A stretch of 64,000 nt of DNA. It comes from Paraburkholderia tropica. Its GTDB lineage: Bacteria; Pseudomonadota; Gammaproteobacteria; Burkholderiales; Burkholderiaceae. How positions within the stretch are numbered: position 1 is the stretch's first letter; each line of letters starts with the position of its first letter. Where the stretch lies: the NCBI RefSeq assembly GCF_900109265.1, contig NZ_FNZM01000006.1, forward strand, positions 124,001-188,000, read 5' to 3'. The notes beneath the pieces are model-generated. The model made no database searches. It saw only the letters and a list, made by a program, of their open reading frames with translations, and was not told the DNA's origin. Positions 1 through 9,005 of the stretch are shown here, one piece after another. Made by a program: the position numbers and the translations under genes.

Positions 1-1246
1 GCGCTTTCAGCACGCCGTGCAGCGCGTCGAGATCGCCGCAGCGCACGATCAGCGACGCCGGGCCAAACACTTCTTCGCGCAACGCGGGATCGGCGAGAAA
101 CGCTTGTGATGGGGTCGCGAACAACGCGGCCTGCGCGTCGAAAGGACCGCCCGTTTTGCCGCGCGCGAGTTGCTCGACATCGACATGCGTCGCGAGGCGC
201 TCCACGCCTTTCGCGTAGTTCGCGTGAATCCCGGGCGTGAGCATCGTCGATGCAGGCGACTGCGCGAGCGCGTCGGCCGCCGCGCGTTCGAACGCGCGCA
301 GCGCGTCGCCGTCCACCGCGAGCACGAGACCGGGATTGGTGCAGAACTGCCCCGCGCCCAGCGTGAGCGACGCCGCAAACTGCTGCGCAATCGTCGCGCC
401 GCGCGTGGTCAGCGCATGCGGCAGCAAGACGACCGGATTAATCGAACTCATCTCCGCATATACGGGCACCGGTTCCGCGCGTGCATTCGCGATCTTCATG
501 AGCGCCACGCCGCCCGCGCGCGAGCCCGTGAAGCCGACCGCCTTGATCCGCGCATCGGCCACGAGCGCCTGCCCCATCGACAGGCCGCTGTCGAACACGA
601 GCGAGAACACGCCTTCAGGCAGCGCGCAATGCTGCACCGCCTTCTGAATCGCGCGGCCCACCAGTTCCGAGGTGCCCGGATGCGCGCCGTGCGCCTTCAC
701 GATCACGGGGCATCCCGCCGCGAGCGCCGACGCCGTATCGCCACCCGCCACCGAAAACGCCAGCGGAAAATTCGACGCCCCGAACACCGCCACCGGCCCG
801 ATCGCCACGTTACGCAGACGCAGGTCGACACGCGGCATCGGCTTGCGATCGGGTTGCGCCGGATCGATGCGCGCATCGACGAAATCGCCGTGACGCAACA
901 CGTTGGCAAAGAGACGCAACTGGCCGACCGTACGCGCGCGTTCGCCTTCGAGCCGCGCGCGCGGCAAACCGGTTTCCGCCATACAGCGTTCGATCAGCGC
1001 GTCGCCGATCGCCATGATCTGCTCGCCGATGGTTTCCAGAAAACGCGCACGCGTGTCGAGCGGCGTTTCGCGGAAGGTGTCGAAGGCCGCGTCCGCGAGC
1101 GTGCACGCGCGTTCGAGATCGTCCTGCGTCGCACCGCCGAAGGCGGGTTCAAGCGCCACACCCGTGCGGGCATCGACGCCATGAAACGCGCCCTGCGTGC
1201 CGAACACGCTCGTCGCGCCAATCAGCGACTGGCCGGTAATCGTCAT
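1..1246 (-). CDS. alpha-ketoglutarate semialdehyde (2,5-dioxovalerate) dehydrogenase, partial
   Basis: Oxidises alpha-ketoglutarate semialdehyde to 2-oxoglutarate, the last step of hydroxyproline catabolism, which feeds the TCA cycle. About 415 codons are visible from ATG at 1246; the C-terminus lies beyond base 1. The product begins [10 protein letters not shown] and has the aldehyde dehydrogenase fold. [11 protein letters not shown] stretch sits in the NAD-binding region, followed by GFTGSRAGG, the general-base segment EMSSINPVV and the catalytic cysteine in GQFCTNPG. The GQFCTNPG version is typical of the KGSADH group, not of betaine or succinate semialdehyde dehydrogenases. It is the distal gene of the hydroxyproline cluster on this strand, 80 bp after the permease and behind a hairpin at 1269-1285. 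The family is also used in sugar-acid and glucarate pathways; the substrate assignment here rests on the neighbours. Confidence 0.88.
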   Translation of the reverse strand, partial: MTITGQSLIGATSVFGTQGAFHGVDARTGVALEPAFGGATQDDLERACTLADAAFDTFRETPLDTRARFLETIGEQIMAIGDALIERCMAETGLPRARLEGERARTVGQLRLFANVLRHGDFVDARIDPAQPDRKPMPRVDLRLRNVAIGPVAVFGASNFPLAFSVAGGDTASALAAGCPVIVKAHGAHPGTSELVGRAIQKAVQHCALPEGVFSLVFDSGLSMGQALVADARIKAVGFTGSRAGGVALMKIANARAEPVPVYAEMSSINPVVLLPHALTTRGATIAQQFAASLTLGAGQFCTNPGLVLAVDGDALRAFERAAADALAQSPASTMLTPGIHANYAKGVERLATHVDVEQLARGKTGGPFDAQAALFATPSQAFLADPALREEVFGPASLIVRCGDLDALHGVLKA

Positions 1247-1268
1247 GGTGGTCCCTGCAAAAAGCAAC

Positions 1269-1285
1269 CGGGCCGACGCGGCCCG
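1269..1285 (-). terminator. GC-rich hairpin between permease and semialdehyde dehydrogenase
   Basis: Seven-base-pair perfect stem CGGGCCG/CGGCCCG with a three-base loop. On the minus strand it is followed after four bases by a run of five Ts, so it could be an intrinsic terminator or attenuator after the permease. It would reduce, not necessarily abolish, read-through into the dehydrogenase. Confidence 0.5.
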
Positions 1286-1326
1286 ATTTTGAATCGATGG
1301 AAAGGGAAATTACGCTCGATGCGTGC

Positions 1327-2952
1327 TCACTGATCGTCGCCGTCGAGTTGGAGCTTGTGGCCCGGCACGCCCGTATTCGCGCCCCAGTAGTAAATGCCGA
1401 GGCTAGCGATCGCCACGGCCAGCGTGTCGTAGGGATGCGCAAGCGCGCCCACGCCGCCGAAACTGCCCTGCCACGACAACACGATCATCACGGCATAGAA
1501 CGCGATCAGCCACGCCGACGAACGCACCTGTTCGCGCAGGCTCAATTCGCGCGTCGGCACGAAACGTCCTGCCGCCAGATAGATCACGAACATCACGATC
1601 TGCAAACCCAGCAGCCACGACACCGTGCTCCAGCCCGACCAGTACACGATCAGCGCGGCGATCACGAACGACACAGGCCCGACGAGGCCGAAGCGGCTCA
1701 CGCGGAACGGGCGCGGCATATCGGGCGCATTGCGGCGCAGCGCGGCGACGGAAATGGGCGCCACCGCATAGCTCAACACCAGCGCCGCCGACACCACGTT
1801 GATGAGCGCTTCCCACGACGGAAACGGCAGCGTCCAGAACACCGCGAGCGCGAACGTGAGCCACAGGCCGGCGCGCGGAATGCCCGACGCTTCATCGACG
1901 CGCGTGAACACGCGGAAGAACGTGCCGGTCTTCGCCCACGCATACACTACGCGCGGCGTCGCGTTCATGTAGATGTTGCCGCAACCGCTCGGCGAAATCG
2001 CCGCGTCGGCGACCACCATATACGCGAGCCAGCCCACGCCGAGCGCGAGCGCGATATCGCGGTACGGCAGCGAAAACGCCTTGCTCACGCCTTCCCAGCC
2101 GCTCTCGAGCATCGCGGTCGGAATGCTGCCGATGAAGGCGAGTTGCAGCAGCACGTAAATCAGCGTGGAAAGCAGCACCGAAAGAATCAGCGCGACGGGA
2201 ATCGTGCGTTGCGGATTGCGCACTTCGCTCGCGACCGAAATGATCGGCGTGAGACCGAGATACGCGAAGATGATGCCGCCCGCCGACACCGCCATTTCAA
2301 TACCCGACATGCCGAACGGCGCAAATCCATGCACGCTCAAATTGGCAGGTTTGAAAAACGTGAACAGCACGCCGATCACCGAAATGGGCACGATGAATTT
2401 AAAAATGCTGATGAGATTATTCGCGCGCGCAAAAGTTTTCACGCTTTTGTAATTGAGCCTGAAAAACAGGCCCAAAAGCGCGAGTTGCACGAGCCAGCCG
2501 ATCGTGGTCGGATTACCCGAACCCGGTTGACTCAGCATCGGAAACCACGCGGCCGCATATTGGCGCGCGGCCACCACTTCGATTGCAATCAGGCTGGAAA
2601 ACGCAATCAGCGTGACGAAGCCCATCAGGTAACCGAGCAGCGGACCATGCGAAAACACCGGATAACGCACCACGCCACCCGCGCGCGGCAAAGCCGCGCC
2701 GAGTTCGCAATAGACGATGCCGAGCAGCAGCACCGCAAAGCCGCCGATGAGCCAGGACACGATGCCCGCCGGTCCCGCGATGGCCGACACATGGCTCGCG
2801 GCGAACAGCCAGCCCGAGCCGAAAATGGCGCCGAGGCCGATGAAGGTGAGATCGGTGAGCGAGAGCTGCTTCTTGAAGCGCCCCTCACCGGTGTGCTCGC
2901 GCGTTGCGTCGCTCATGGGCAGCGCGCCGCGCAGCTTGCCTTGAGTGGACAT
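1327..2952 (-). CDS. APC-family amino acid permease (probable hydroxyproline uptake)
   Basis: Inner-membrane amino acid permease of the amino acid-polyamine-organocation superfamily, 541 aa. The start ATG at 2952 is preceded by GAGGAG. After a hydrophilic N-terminus of about 28 residues comes the first helix with the APC signature GLGAIFGSGWLFAA. Roughly twelve hydrophobic segments follow, including a conserved EVRNPQRTIP loop after helix 6. It ends in a short charged tail (LDGDDQ). It lies between the deaminase and the semialdehyde dehydrogenase on the same strand, so hydroxyproline or a related imino acid is the probable substrate. That specificity is inferred from context. The family also carries aspartate, proline and GABA. 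Confidence 0.85.
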   Translation of the reverse strand: MSTQGKLRGALPMSDATREHTGEGRFKKQLSLTDLTFIGLGAIFGSGWLFAASHVSAIAGPAGIVSWLIGGFAVLLLGIVYCELGAALPRAGGVVRYPVFSHGPLLGYLMGFVTLIAFSSLIAIEVVAARQYAAAWFPMLSQPGSGNPTTIGWLVQLALLGLFFRLNYKSVKTFARANNLISIFKFIVPISVIGVLFTFFKPANLSVHGFAPFGMSGIEMAVSAGGIIFAYLGLTPIISVASEVRNPQRTIPVALILSVLLSTLIYVLLQLAFIGSIPTAMLESGWEGVSKAFSLPYRDIALALGVGWLAYMVVADAAISPSGCGNIYMNATPRVVYAWAKTGTFFRVFTRVDEASGIPRAGLWLTFALAVFWTLPFPSWEALINVVSAALVLSYAVAPISVAALRRNAPDMPRPFRVSRFGLVGPVSFVIAALIVYWSGWSTVSWLLGLQIVMFVIYLAAGRFVPTRELSLREQVRSSAWLIAFYAVMIVLSWQGSFGGVGALAHPYDTLAVAIASLGIYYWGANTGVPGHKLQLDGDDQ

Positions 2953-3120
2953 AGCCGTGTCTCCTCGTTAAGGGATGAGGCGCAGCGCCGGCGTGCCGTT
3001 GTTGTTGTGTGGGCACGCGGCGCGGTCGGTGCCGCGCGCCGCCGGACTCGCAAAAGAGGGAATGGAAACGCGAGAGGCGCGCGGCAAGAGAAAGCGCGCC
3101 CACGCGGCGCGCAAGGGGAT

Positions 3121-4041
3121 TTACAGACCGACGTCCGGCAGTTGCGGACGCGTGGCGAGCGCCTGTTTCATGACGGACCGCACGTGCGCGAGCGCGTCGC
3201 CTTCGAGCGCGAGGCGCGGCGGACGCGTGAGCGCGCTGCCGCGATCGACGAGTTCTTCGCACAGCTTGATGCATTGCACGAGGTCCGGACGCGCATCGAG
3301 GTGCAGCAGCGGCATGAACCAGCGATACAGCGCGAGCGCTTCGTCGAAACGCTTTTGCTTCGCGAGGCGGAACAGCGTCTCGCCTTCTTTCGGGAACACA
3401 TTCGACATGCCCGAGACCCAGCCTTCCGCGCCCACGGCCACGCTTTCCACCACCACGTCGTCGAGGCCCGCGAACAGCACGAAGCGGTCGCCCACGGCGT
3501 TGCGCAGATCGATGAAGCGGCGCGTATCGCCCGACGAGTCCTTGAAGCAGACGATATTCTCGCAGTCCTGCAGCGCGATCAGCACGTCGGGCGTGACGTC
3601 GTTCTTGTAGATCGGCGGATTGTTGTAGACCATCACCGGCAGGTCCGTGCTCGACGCCACGGCGCGGAAGTGCGAGGCCGTTTCATGCGGCTTGGCCGAG
3701 TAGACCAGCGCGGGCATCACCATCACGCCGTCCACGCCCACGCGCTGCGCTTCGCGCACGGTCTGGCGCGCAAACTCGGTGGTGAATTCCGCCACGCCCG
3801 CAATCACGGGCACCTTGCCGCCGGCGGCATCGCGCGCAGCTTCGATCACGGCCATTTTCTCGGACGTGTTGAGCGACGTGTTTTCGCCGACCGTGCCGCA
3901 CACCACGAGGCCCGACACGCCGTCCTTCACGAGGTTGCTCACCACGCGGTGCGTCGCTTCGATATCGACGGAGAAGTCCGCCTTGAATTGCGTGCTGACG
4001 GCGGGAAACACACCGCTCCATTGGATAGCGTTACGGCTCAC
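3121..4041 (-). CDS. lhpC: DHDPS/NAL-family lyase, probable pyrroline-4-hydroxy-2-carboxylate deaminase
   Basis: Predicted to convert delta1-pyrroline-4-hydroxy-2-carboxylate, made by D-hydroxyproline dehydrogenase, to alpha-ketoglutarate semialdehyde and ammonia. 306 aa, the usual length for the dihydrodipicolinate synthase superfamily. Visible family marks are GTVGENTSL in place of the GTTGE motif, the catalytic tyrosine in VMVYNNPP, and the Schiff-base lysine in IVCFKDSSGD. The start is GTG at 4041, chosen because AAGGAG lies nine bases upstream; no in-frame ATG fits. Sequence alone would allow another DapA-like lyase. Linkage to an epimerase, a hydroxyproline dehydrogenase and KGSA dehydrogenase makes the deaminase assignment strong. 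Confidence 0.87.
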   Translation of the reverse strand: MSRNAIQWSGVFPAVSTQFKADFSVDIEATHRVVSNLVKDGVSGLVVCGTVGENTSLNTSEKMAVIEAARDAAGGKVPVIAGVAEFTTEFARQTVREAQRVGVDGVMVMPALVYSAKPHETASHFRAVASSTDLPVMVYNNPPIYKNDVTPDVLIALQDCENIVCFKDSSGDTRRFIDLRNAVGDRFVLFAGLDDVVVESVAVGAEGWVSGMSNVFPKEGETLFRLAKQKRFDEALALYRWFMPLLHLDARPDLVQCIKLCEELVDRGSALTRPPRLALEGDALAHVRSVMKQALATRPQLPDVGL

Positions 4042-4253
4042 AGTGACAATCTCCTTCGTTTGAAAAATCGCGCCAACCCGTGTGGCGATGCGAAGAAGTA
4101 TCGCTATCCAGAATGATCGAGGCTTGAGACCTTTCGCGACTCAAAGAGACGAAATCAGCACAATCGCGGCGCAGTCCCGAACACGTGCATCAACGCCTCA
4201 TTTGGGTGCATTTTCGCTATCCGGGACAACCCGTATTTTTCGCGCTTAGGTCA

Positions 4254-5045
4254 TTAAACTTTTTCGGCGGCGTCGCCGGTTTGCGCAACCTGTGGATGCA
4301 GCAGCGCGCGATATTGGCTCGGCGTGAGGCCCACGGTTGCCTTGAATTGACGCGTGAATGCGCTGTGATCGTTATAACCGCAGCGCGTGGCGATATCGGT
4401 AATGCTCAGCTCGCTCGCGAGCAATTCGGACGCCGCATCGAGCCGCGTTTTCAGCAGCATCTGGCGCGGCGTGAGATGGAAAATCTTGTGGAAATAGCGC
4501 TCGATTTGCGCCACCGACATATTGATGAGCGTGGCCAGATGCGAAAGCTTGAGCGGCTGTGCGTAATTGTCCTGAATGTATTTCGCCGCAATGGCCAGAC
4601 GCTGATAAGCCGGATGTGTGCCTTCGGCCGCCTGCAGATCGCGCGAAATGCCGGCCACGCCCAGCACGCGTCCGTGCGCGTCGTGCAGCGGCACCTTCGA
4701 CGTGAGGCACCAGCCCGGCTGACGCCCCGGATAAAGATGCAATTCGAGTTGATCGATGAAGCGGCTGTTCAGGCGCACCACGGCTTCGTCCTGCGCCGTA
4801 TAGCTGCTGCCGAAGCGCGTGGGAAACACCTGCGCCGCGGTCTTGCCGAGCAGCGAGCGTTTGTCCTTGAAACCGCAGCGCGCGGCGAGCGTGACGTTCG
4901 CGATCACATAGCGCGCGTCGTGATCCTTCACGAAGAAGACCACGTCGGGCATGGCGTCGAATAGCGGTTCGAGCAACGCGAAATGCGCCACCATCTGCGG
5001 CAGCGTCGTGTTTTCGAGGGCGGCGGGCAGAACGAGTTCGGGCAT
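4254..5045 (-). CDS. PAS-AraC transcriptional regulator of the hydroxyproline cluster
   Basis: 263 aa from ATG at 5045. Residues about 15-130 resemble a PAS domain (PDVVFFVKDHDARYVIAN; GWCLTSKVPLHDAHGRVLGVAGISRD). The last 100 residues form an AraC/XylS double helix-turn-helix (LATLINMSVAQIERYFHKIF; ITDIATRCGYNDHSAFTRQF; GLTPSQYR). It lies inside the hydroxyproline cluster, after the dehydrogenase-operon terminator and before the deaminase. Known hydroxyproline clusters in Pseudomonas carry an AraC-type activator (LhpR), so this is the likely hydroxyproline-responsive regulator. Whether the PAS domain binds an intermediate directly cannot be told. I saw no clear operator. Confidence 0.85.
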   Translation of the reverse strand: MPELVLPAALENTTLPQMVAHFALLEPLFDAMPDVVFFVKDHDARYVIANVTLAARCGFKDKRSLLGKTAAQVFPTRFGSSYTAQDEAVVRLNSRFIDQLELHLYPGRQPGWCLTSKVPLHDAHGRVLGVAGISRDLQAAEGTHPAYQRLAIAAKYIQDNYAQPLKLSHLATLINMSVAQIERYFHKIFHLTPRQMLLKTRLDAASELLASELSITDIATRCGYNDHSAFTRQFKATVGLTPSQYRALLHPQVAQTGDAAEKV

Positions 5046-5106
5046 TGCGATGAGCGGCGAGTCGTGATCCGCACGATTATGCCCTTCCGATGCACGCTTG
5101 CGCATC

Positions 5107-5146
5107 TGAAACGAAAATCGGGCGGCGCACTCGCGCGCGCCGCCCG
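5107..5146 (-). terminator. intrinsic terminator after the epimerase-dehydrogenase operon
   Basis: Ten-base-pair perfect stem CGGGCGGCGC/GCGCCGCCCG at 5119-5146 with an eight-base loop. On the minus strand it is followed directly by ATTTTCGTTT. It lies 28 bp past the stop of the alpha subunit and before the AraC regulator, so it separates the catabolic operon from the regulator gene. Confidence 0.75.
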
Positions 5147-5173
5147 TGATTCGATATCGCATGAAACGGCGCG

Positions 5174-6451
5174 TTACGCCTGCGACGACACTTCCAGCAA
5201 GGTCCCGATACGCGCGGGCGAGAACGGCGGACGCTGGCCGTTGCGCGGCCAGCCCAGGCAGAACGCCGCCGCCTCGCCGCAGATCTTGCCCTGACACGGC
5301 CCCATGCCGCAGCGCGTATGCAGTTTCGCATCGCGCCATGAACGGTGCTGCGCGGCCTCGCCGTACGTCACGTCCTCGCAGCGGCACAGCACGGTGTCGG
5401 GCGCCGCGAGCGTGCGCAGATGCGGCGCAAGCGCGAACGCATCGTGCAGCCGCGCGGCGAAGGCGCGATAGCGCGCGCGTTCGCCAAACAAGGCGCGCGC
5501 CTTGTCCTGCTCGCCGACGGCGGCGTGCGCGGCGATGCGTCCTTCGAGCGCCGCCAGCTCCATGCCGCCCACGCCTGTGCATTCGCCCGCCGCATAGACG
5601 TCGGGCAGCGAGGTCGCTTGCCAGTCGTCGACGGCGAGCGCGGCCATGCCCTGCGCCTCCGTGGTCCGGCAACCGAGCGCCGCGCCCACCAGCGTATTCG
5701 GCACGAGGCCATACGCACAGGCGAGGCGGTCGCAATCGAGCGCAATCGTCTTGTCGCCGTGCTGGATGCGCACACGCGTGAGTTTGTCTTCGCCGATCGC
5801 TTCGACCACGTGCGCACCGCAGAAATACGGCGTCGCGCGCAGATCGAATCGCATGCGTGCCGCCTGCATCAATTTCGCAGGCGTGTGGACGAGCCCGGCC
5901 GCGAAGCGCCGCACCGCCGACGGCGGCGCCTGCTCGACGATCGCCAGCACGCGCGCGCCCTGCTCGCGCGCCGTGACGGCGGCGGCCCACAGCAGCGGCC
6001 CCGAACCCGCGATCACGATGCGCTCGCCGCGAACCGGCAAACCGCCCTTCACGAGCGCCTGCAAACCGCCCGCGCCCGTCACGCCCGGCAGCGTCCAGCC
6101 CGGATACGGCAGGAAGCGCTCGCGCGCGCCGGTCGCGACGATCAGCTTGTCGTAATCGATCGTGTAGCCGCGTTGCGCGTCTTCCACCAGCAATTGCCGC
6201 ACGCCGGGCGCCTGCACGACGCGCGTGCCGCTCAAGCGGACCACGCTGCCGCGCCGCACGAACGCCTCCACCGCGTCGATGACCGCGCGCGCCTCGCCCG
6301 TCGGCGAATGCGCCGGACCTTGACGCCAGATCTGTCCGCCGGGCCGCGTGTTATCGTCGACGATGCCCACGCGCTTGCCCGCCTCGGCGGCCACGCGGGC
6401 CGCCTGCAAACCGGCCGGCCCCGCACCAATAATCAGGATATCGAAATTCAT
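5174..6451 (-). CDS. D-hydroxyproline dehydrogenase, alpha subunit (FAD/NAD-fold with BFD-type 2Fe-2S domain)
   Basis: 425 aa from ATG at 6451, which overlaps the stop of the small ferredoxin-like subunit by four bases. The N-terminal Rossmann motif IIGAGPAGLQAA, a second dinucleotide fold (IVIAGSGPLLWAAAV) and CRLG/CSTC-type central regions match the HcnB/LhpB-type alpha subunit. The C-terminus holds cysteines in LCRCEDV and RCGMGPCQGKIC, a BFD-like [2Fe-2S] domain. Known heteromeric amine or hydroxyproline dehydrogenases combine this subunit with a small 2Fe-2S subunit and a DAO-type FAD subunit, exactly as here. The product would be delta1-pyrroline-4-hydroxy-2-carboxylate, with electrons going to the respiratory chain. 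Octopine/nopaline oxidase and hydrogen cyanide synthase are paralogues with the same architecture; the adjacent epimerase decides for hydroxyproline. Confidence 0.87.
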   Translation of the reverse strand: MNFDILIIGAGPAGLQAARVAAEAGKRVGIVDDNTRPGGQIWRQGPAHSPTGEARAVIDAVEAFVRRGSVVRLSGTRVVQAPGVRQLLVEDAQRGYTIDYDKLIVATGARERFLPYPGWTLPGVTGAGGLQALVKGGLPVRGERIVIAGSGPLLWAAAVTAREQGARVLAIVEQAPPSAVRRFAAGLVHTPAKLMQAARMRFDLRATPYFCGAHVVEAIGEDKLTRVRIQHGDKTIALDCDRLACAYGLVPNTLVGAALGCRTTEAQGMAALAVDDWQATSLPDVYAAGECTGVGGMELAALEGRIAAHAAVGEQDKARALFGERARYRAFAARLHDAFALAPHLRTLAAPDTVLCRCEDVTYGEAAQHRSWRDAKLHTRCGMGPCQGKICGEAAAFCLGWPRNGQRPPFSPARIGTLLEVSSQA

Positions 6452-6714
6452 TGCGCGCCTCTTGCCGTCACCACATTCATGCCCTCGGCGCACACGGTCT
6501 GGCACGCGAGCCGATGCGCGACGCCGTCGATCGTCACGCGGCACTCCTGGCACACGCCCATGCCGCACAACGGCCCGCGCAGCGCGCCGGTCACGGAACG
6601 GCGCGTCGCGACAACGCCATCGCGCGTCGCGAGCGCGATCGCCGCGACCACCGAACTGCCCGCCGCCACGCGCACGCTGCGGCCATCCACGTCGAGCACG
6701 ACGAAATCAGACAT
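6448..6714 (-). CDS. D-hydroxyproline dehydrogenase, gamma subunit (small 2Fe-2S protein)
   Basis: 88 aa ferredoxin-like subunit, the HcnA/SoxA-gamma type. The cluster ligands are visible as CGMGVCQEC followed by a fourth cysteine in LACQTVC. It is nested between the two flavin subunits: its ATG lies eight bases inside the 3' end of the beta gene, and its stop overlaps the alpha start as ATGA. Such overlap points to translational coupling and a fixed stoichiometry in a heteromeric complex. The protein shuttles electrons between flavin centres and has no separate catalytic role. Confidence 0.9.
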   Translation of the reverse strand: MSDFVVLDVDGRSVRVAAGSSVVAAIALATRDGVVATRRSVTGALRGPLCGMGVCQECRVTIDGVAHRLACQTVCAEGMNVVTARGAQ

Positions 6715-7870
6715 GAGCAGCTCCTTGCGTCGCGCACCGCGCGGGCCAATACGGTGTAGCGTCGATCGGCAATGCGTCGCGCGCAGCGAGCATCTGCGCG
6801 GCGATCAGCTTGCCGGTCGCAAGCGCCGTCGTCACGCCCAGTCCCTCGTGCCCGGTCGCGAGCCACGTCTGCGGATGACCGTCGTCGCGCGCGAAGGGAC
6901 CGGCCGGGCCGATCAGCGGCAAGCCGTCGCGCGTCGCCGGACGGAAACCGGTCCACGCGCGTATCGCATTCAACGACGGCAACTGCGGCAGATATTCGGC
7001 GGCGCGGCGCAGCATGCGCGCGAGAATCTCCGGCTCGATGGCGGGATCTTCGCTGTCGAATTGCCGCGACGAGCCGATCAGCAATTGACCGGTCGAGCGC
7101 GGCTGCACGTTGAACGCCACCGAGGTGCCGGTCGCGTTGTGCGCGCTCTTGATATAGCCGAGTTCGAGAATCTGGTGGCGTATCGCGCCCGGATAACGGT
7201 CGGTGATCAGCAGATGACCCTTCTTCGCCTGCATCGGCAAGCCGGGCAGCAGTTCGGCCGCTTGCAGGCCGTTGGCGAGCAGCACCGCGCCGGTCGCGAT
7301 GACTTCGCCATCGGCGAGCACGACGCCTTGCCGGTTCAGCTGCGCCACGCGCGTATCGAGGCGGCACGCGATGCGCCCTTTCACCGGTTGCGCGAGCAGC
7401 CACGCGGCGGCGGACGGCGCGTAAACCACGGCGTCGTCGGGGACCATCATGCCGCCGCGCAAGCCTTCACGCAGCGACGGTTCGGCTTCGCGCACCTGTT
7501 TCGCGTCGAGCATGTGACAGGCGATGCCCTGCTGCACGAGCGCCGCCTGACGCGACTGCGCCAGTTCGTATTCCTCGTCGTCGGTGGCGACCCAGAGCGT
7601 GCCGCAGCGCACGAACGCCTGACGCGCATCGAGACGCGGCGCAAGATCAAGCCACAACTGCCGCGACCACGCGGAAAGCGCGAACTCGGCGGGCGTATCG
7701 TCCATCACGACGAGGTGGCCCATGCCCGCCGCCGTCACGCCGCCGCCGATGCCCGCGCGGTCGATCACGAGCACGTTCGCGCCGTCGCGCGCGAGTTCGT
7801 GCGCGCACGCGGCGCCGACGATGCCCGCGCCCACCACCACGACATCAGGACGCGATGCTGCCATGTTCAT
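6707..7870 (-). CDS. D-hydroxyproline dehydrogenase, beta subunit (DAO-family FAD oxidoreductase)
   Basis: 387 aa D-amino-acid-oxidase-like flavoprotein, the catalytic subunit that oxidises cis-4-hydroxy-D-proline. The N-terminus has VVVVGAGIVGAACAHELARDG, the dinucleotide-binding motif. The C-terminal part has RPATRDGLPLIGP and ATGHEGLGVTTA, typical of the glycine oxidase/DadA/SoxB group. The start is ATG at 7870, which shares one base with the stop of the epimerase (TGATG). A second in-frame ATG six bases later (7864) is possible. It is coupled to the epimerase upstream and the small Fe-S subunit downstream. DadA-like D-amino acid dehydrogenase is the alternative, but the three-subunit context argues against it. 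Confidence 0.87.
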   Translation of the reverse strand: MNMAASRPDVVVVGAGIVGAACAHELARDGANVLVIDRAGIGGGVTAAGMGHLVVMDDTPAEFALSAWSRQLWLDLAPRLDARQAFVRCGTLWVATDDEEYELAQSRQAALVQQGIACHMLDAKQVREAEPSLREGLRGGMMVPDDAVVYAPSAAAWLLAQPVKGRIACRLDTRVAQLNRQGVVLADGEVIATGAVLLANGLQAAELLPGLPMQAKKGHLLITDRYPGAIRHQILELGYIKSAHNATGTSVAFNVQPRSTGQLLIGSSRQFDSEDPAIEPEILARMLRRAAEYLPQLPSLNAIRAWTGFRPATRDGLPLIGPAGPFARDDGHPQTWLATGHEGLGVTTALATGKLIAAQMLAARDALPIDATPYWPARCATQGAAHV

Positions 7871-8829
7871 CACGCGCGAATGCCCCATGCGAACGGATCG
7901 TCGTCGGCGAAAATGAGCTGCGCCTGCGCGCTCACGTGCGCCGTGCCGCGAATGCTCGGGCGCACGTAACCGGGCGCGAGATCGCTGCCGCTTTCGTGGC
8001 TTTCGTAGCTCGCCTCGAACACGCTGCCGACGATGCTCTCCTGCTTCCACACGGCGCCCGGCGCAAGCGCCGCATCGGCGGCGAGGCAGGCGATCTTCGC
8101 GCTCGTGCCGGTGCCGCACGGCGAGCGGTCGTACGCCTTGCCGGGGCACAGCACGAAGTTGCGGCTGTCGAGGCCCGGCGTCGTCGAATCGGCGAACAGT
8201 TCGATATGGTCGATCAGCGCGCCGCCCTCGCCCGTGATGCCATTCGCTTCGAGCGCCTGGCGAATCGCCCAGGACACATTCGTGAGCGTTTCGACGTTGG
8301 CGAAGTCGAGCGACTGGCCGTGATCGGCGACGAGGAAGAACCAGTTGCCGCCCCACGCGATATCGCCATGGATGCGGCCGAGGCCCGGCACGTCGACCGG
8401 CACGTGGGTGCGGTAGCGATACGCGGGCACGTTGCGCACGGTCACGCTGCCGTCGGCGTGCAGTTCGGCTTCGACATTGCCCACCGGCGTTTCGATGCGA
8501 TGCACGCCCGGCGCGATGCGGCCCATGTGCGCGAGCGACACGATCAGGCCGATCGTGCCGTGTCCGCACATGCCGAGAAAGCCCACGTTGTTGAAGAAGA
8601 TGACGCCCGCCGAACAGGCCGGATCGTGCGGCTCGCAGAGCAGCGCGCCGACCATCACGTCGGAGCCGCGCGGCTCGCAGACGATGCCTGCGCGCACGCG
8701 GTCGAAGTCGCGGCGGAAAATTTCGAGCCGCTCGGCGAGCGGTCCGCGGCCCAGCTCGGGGCCGCCTTCGGTCACGAGCCGCGTGGGCTCGCCGCCGGTA
8801 TGGGAATCGATGACGGAGAGGGTTTTCAT
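7870..8829 (-). CDS. lhpA: 4-hydroxyproline 2-epimerase
   Basis: 319 aa proline racemase-family enzyme that interconverts trans-4-hydroxy-L-proline and cis-4-hydroxy-D-proline, the first cytoplasmic step of the pathway. Both catalytic cysteines are present, in GMCGHGTIG and [10 protein letters not shown]. Trans-3-hydroxyproline dehydratases of the same family lack the first cysteine, so this is an epimerase or racemase. The start ATG at 8829 ([19 protein letters not shown]) places the conserved SHTGGEP motif near the N-terminus, as is usual. It is the first gene of an overlapping operon with the dehydrogenase subunits. Proline racemase activity cannot be excluded from sequence alone. Confidence 0.92.
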   Translation of the reverse strand: MKTLSVIDSHTGGEPTRLVTEGGPELGRGPLAERLEIFRRDFDRVRAGIVCEPRGSDVMVGALLCEPHDPACSAGVIFFNNVGFLGMCGHGTIGLIVSLAHMGRIAPGVHRIETPVGNVEAELHADGSVTVRNVPAYRYRTHVPVDVPGLGRIHGDIAWGGNWFFLVADHGQSLDFANVETLTNVSWAIRQALEANGITGEGGALIDHIELFADSTTPGLDSRNFVLCPGKAYDRSPCGTGTSAKIACLAADAALAPGAVWKQESIVGSVFEASYESHESGSDLAPGYVRPSIRGTAHVSAQAQLIFADDDPFAWGIRA

Positions 8830-9005
8830 GCCGTCAATCGTAGGTGCCGCCCGCGTGGCCGTCTTGTCGCAACGGCCCGCCGGCAATGACGATTTCGGCA
8901 TAGCGCGCGATCGATGCGCGGGCGTCGCGCGTGGCTCGCCCGGTCAAGCCAGGCACAACCCTGGCGCGTGGTCGGCTGTTTGCCTTCGCTTTCGCTTTAG
9001 ACGCC

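Noticed and set aside
1297..4116. 939-codon open frame on the plus strand
   Set aside because: It lies antisense to the permease and deaminase genes, both clearly recognisable. Its translation is Arg/His/Ala-rich without domain features, as expected from antisense frames in high-GC DNA.
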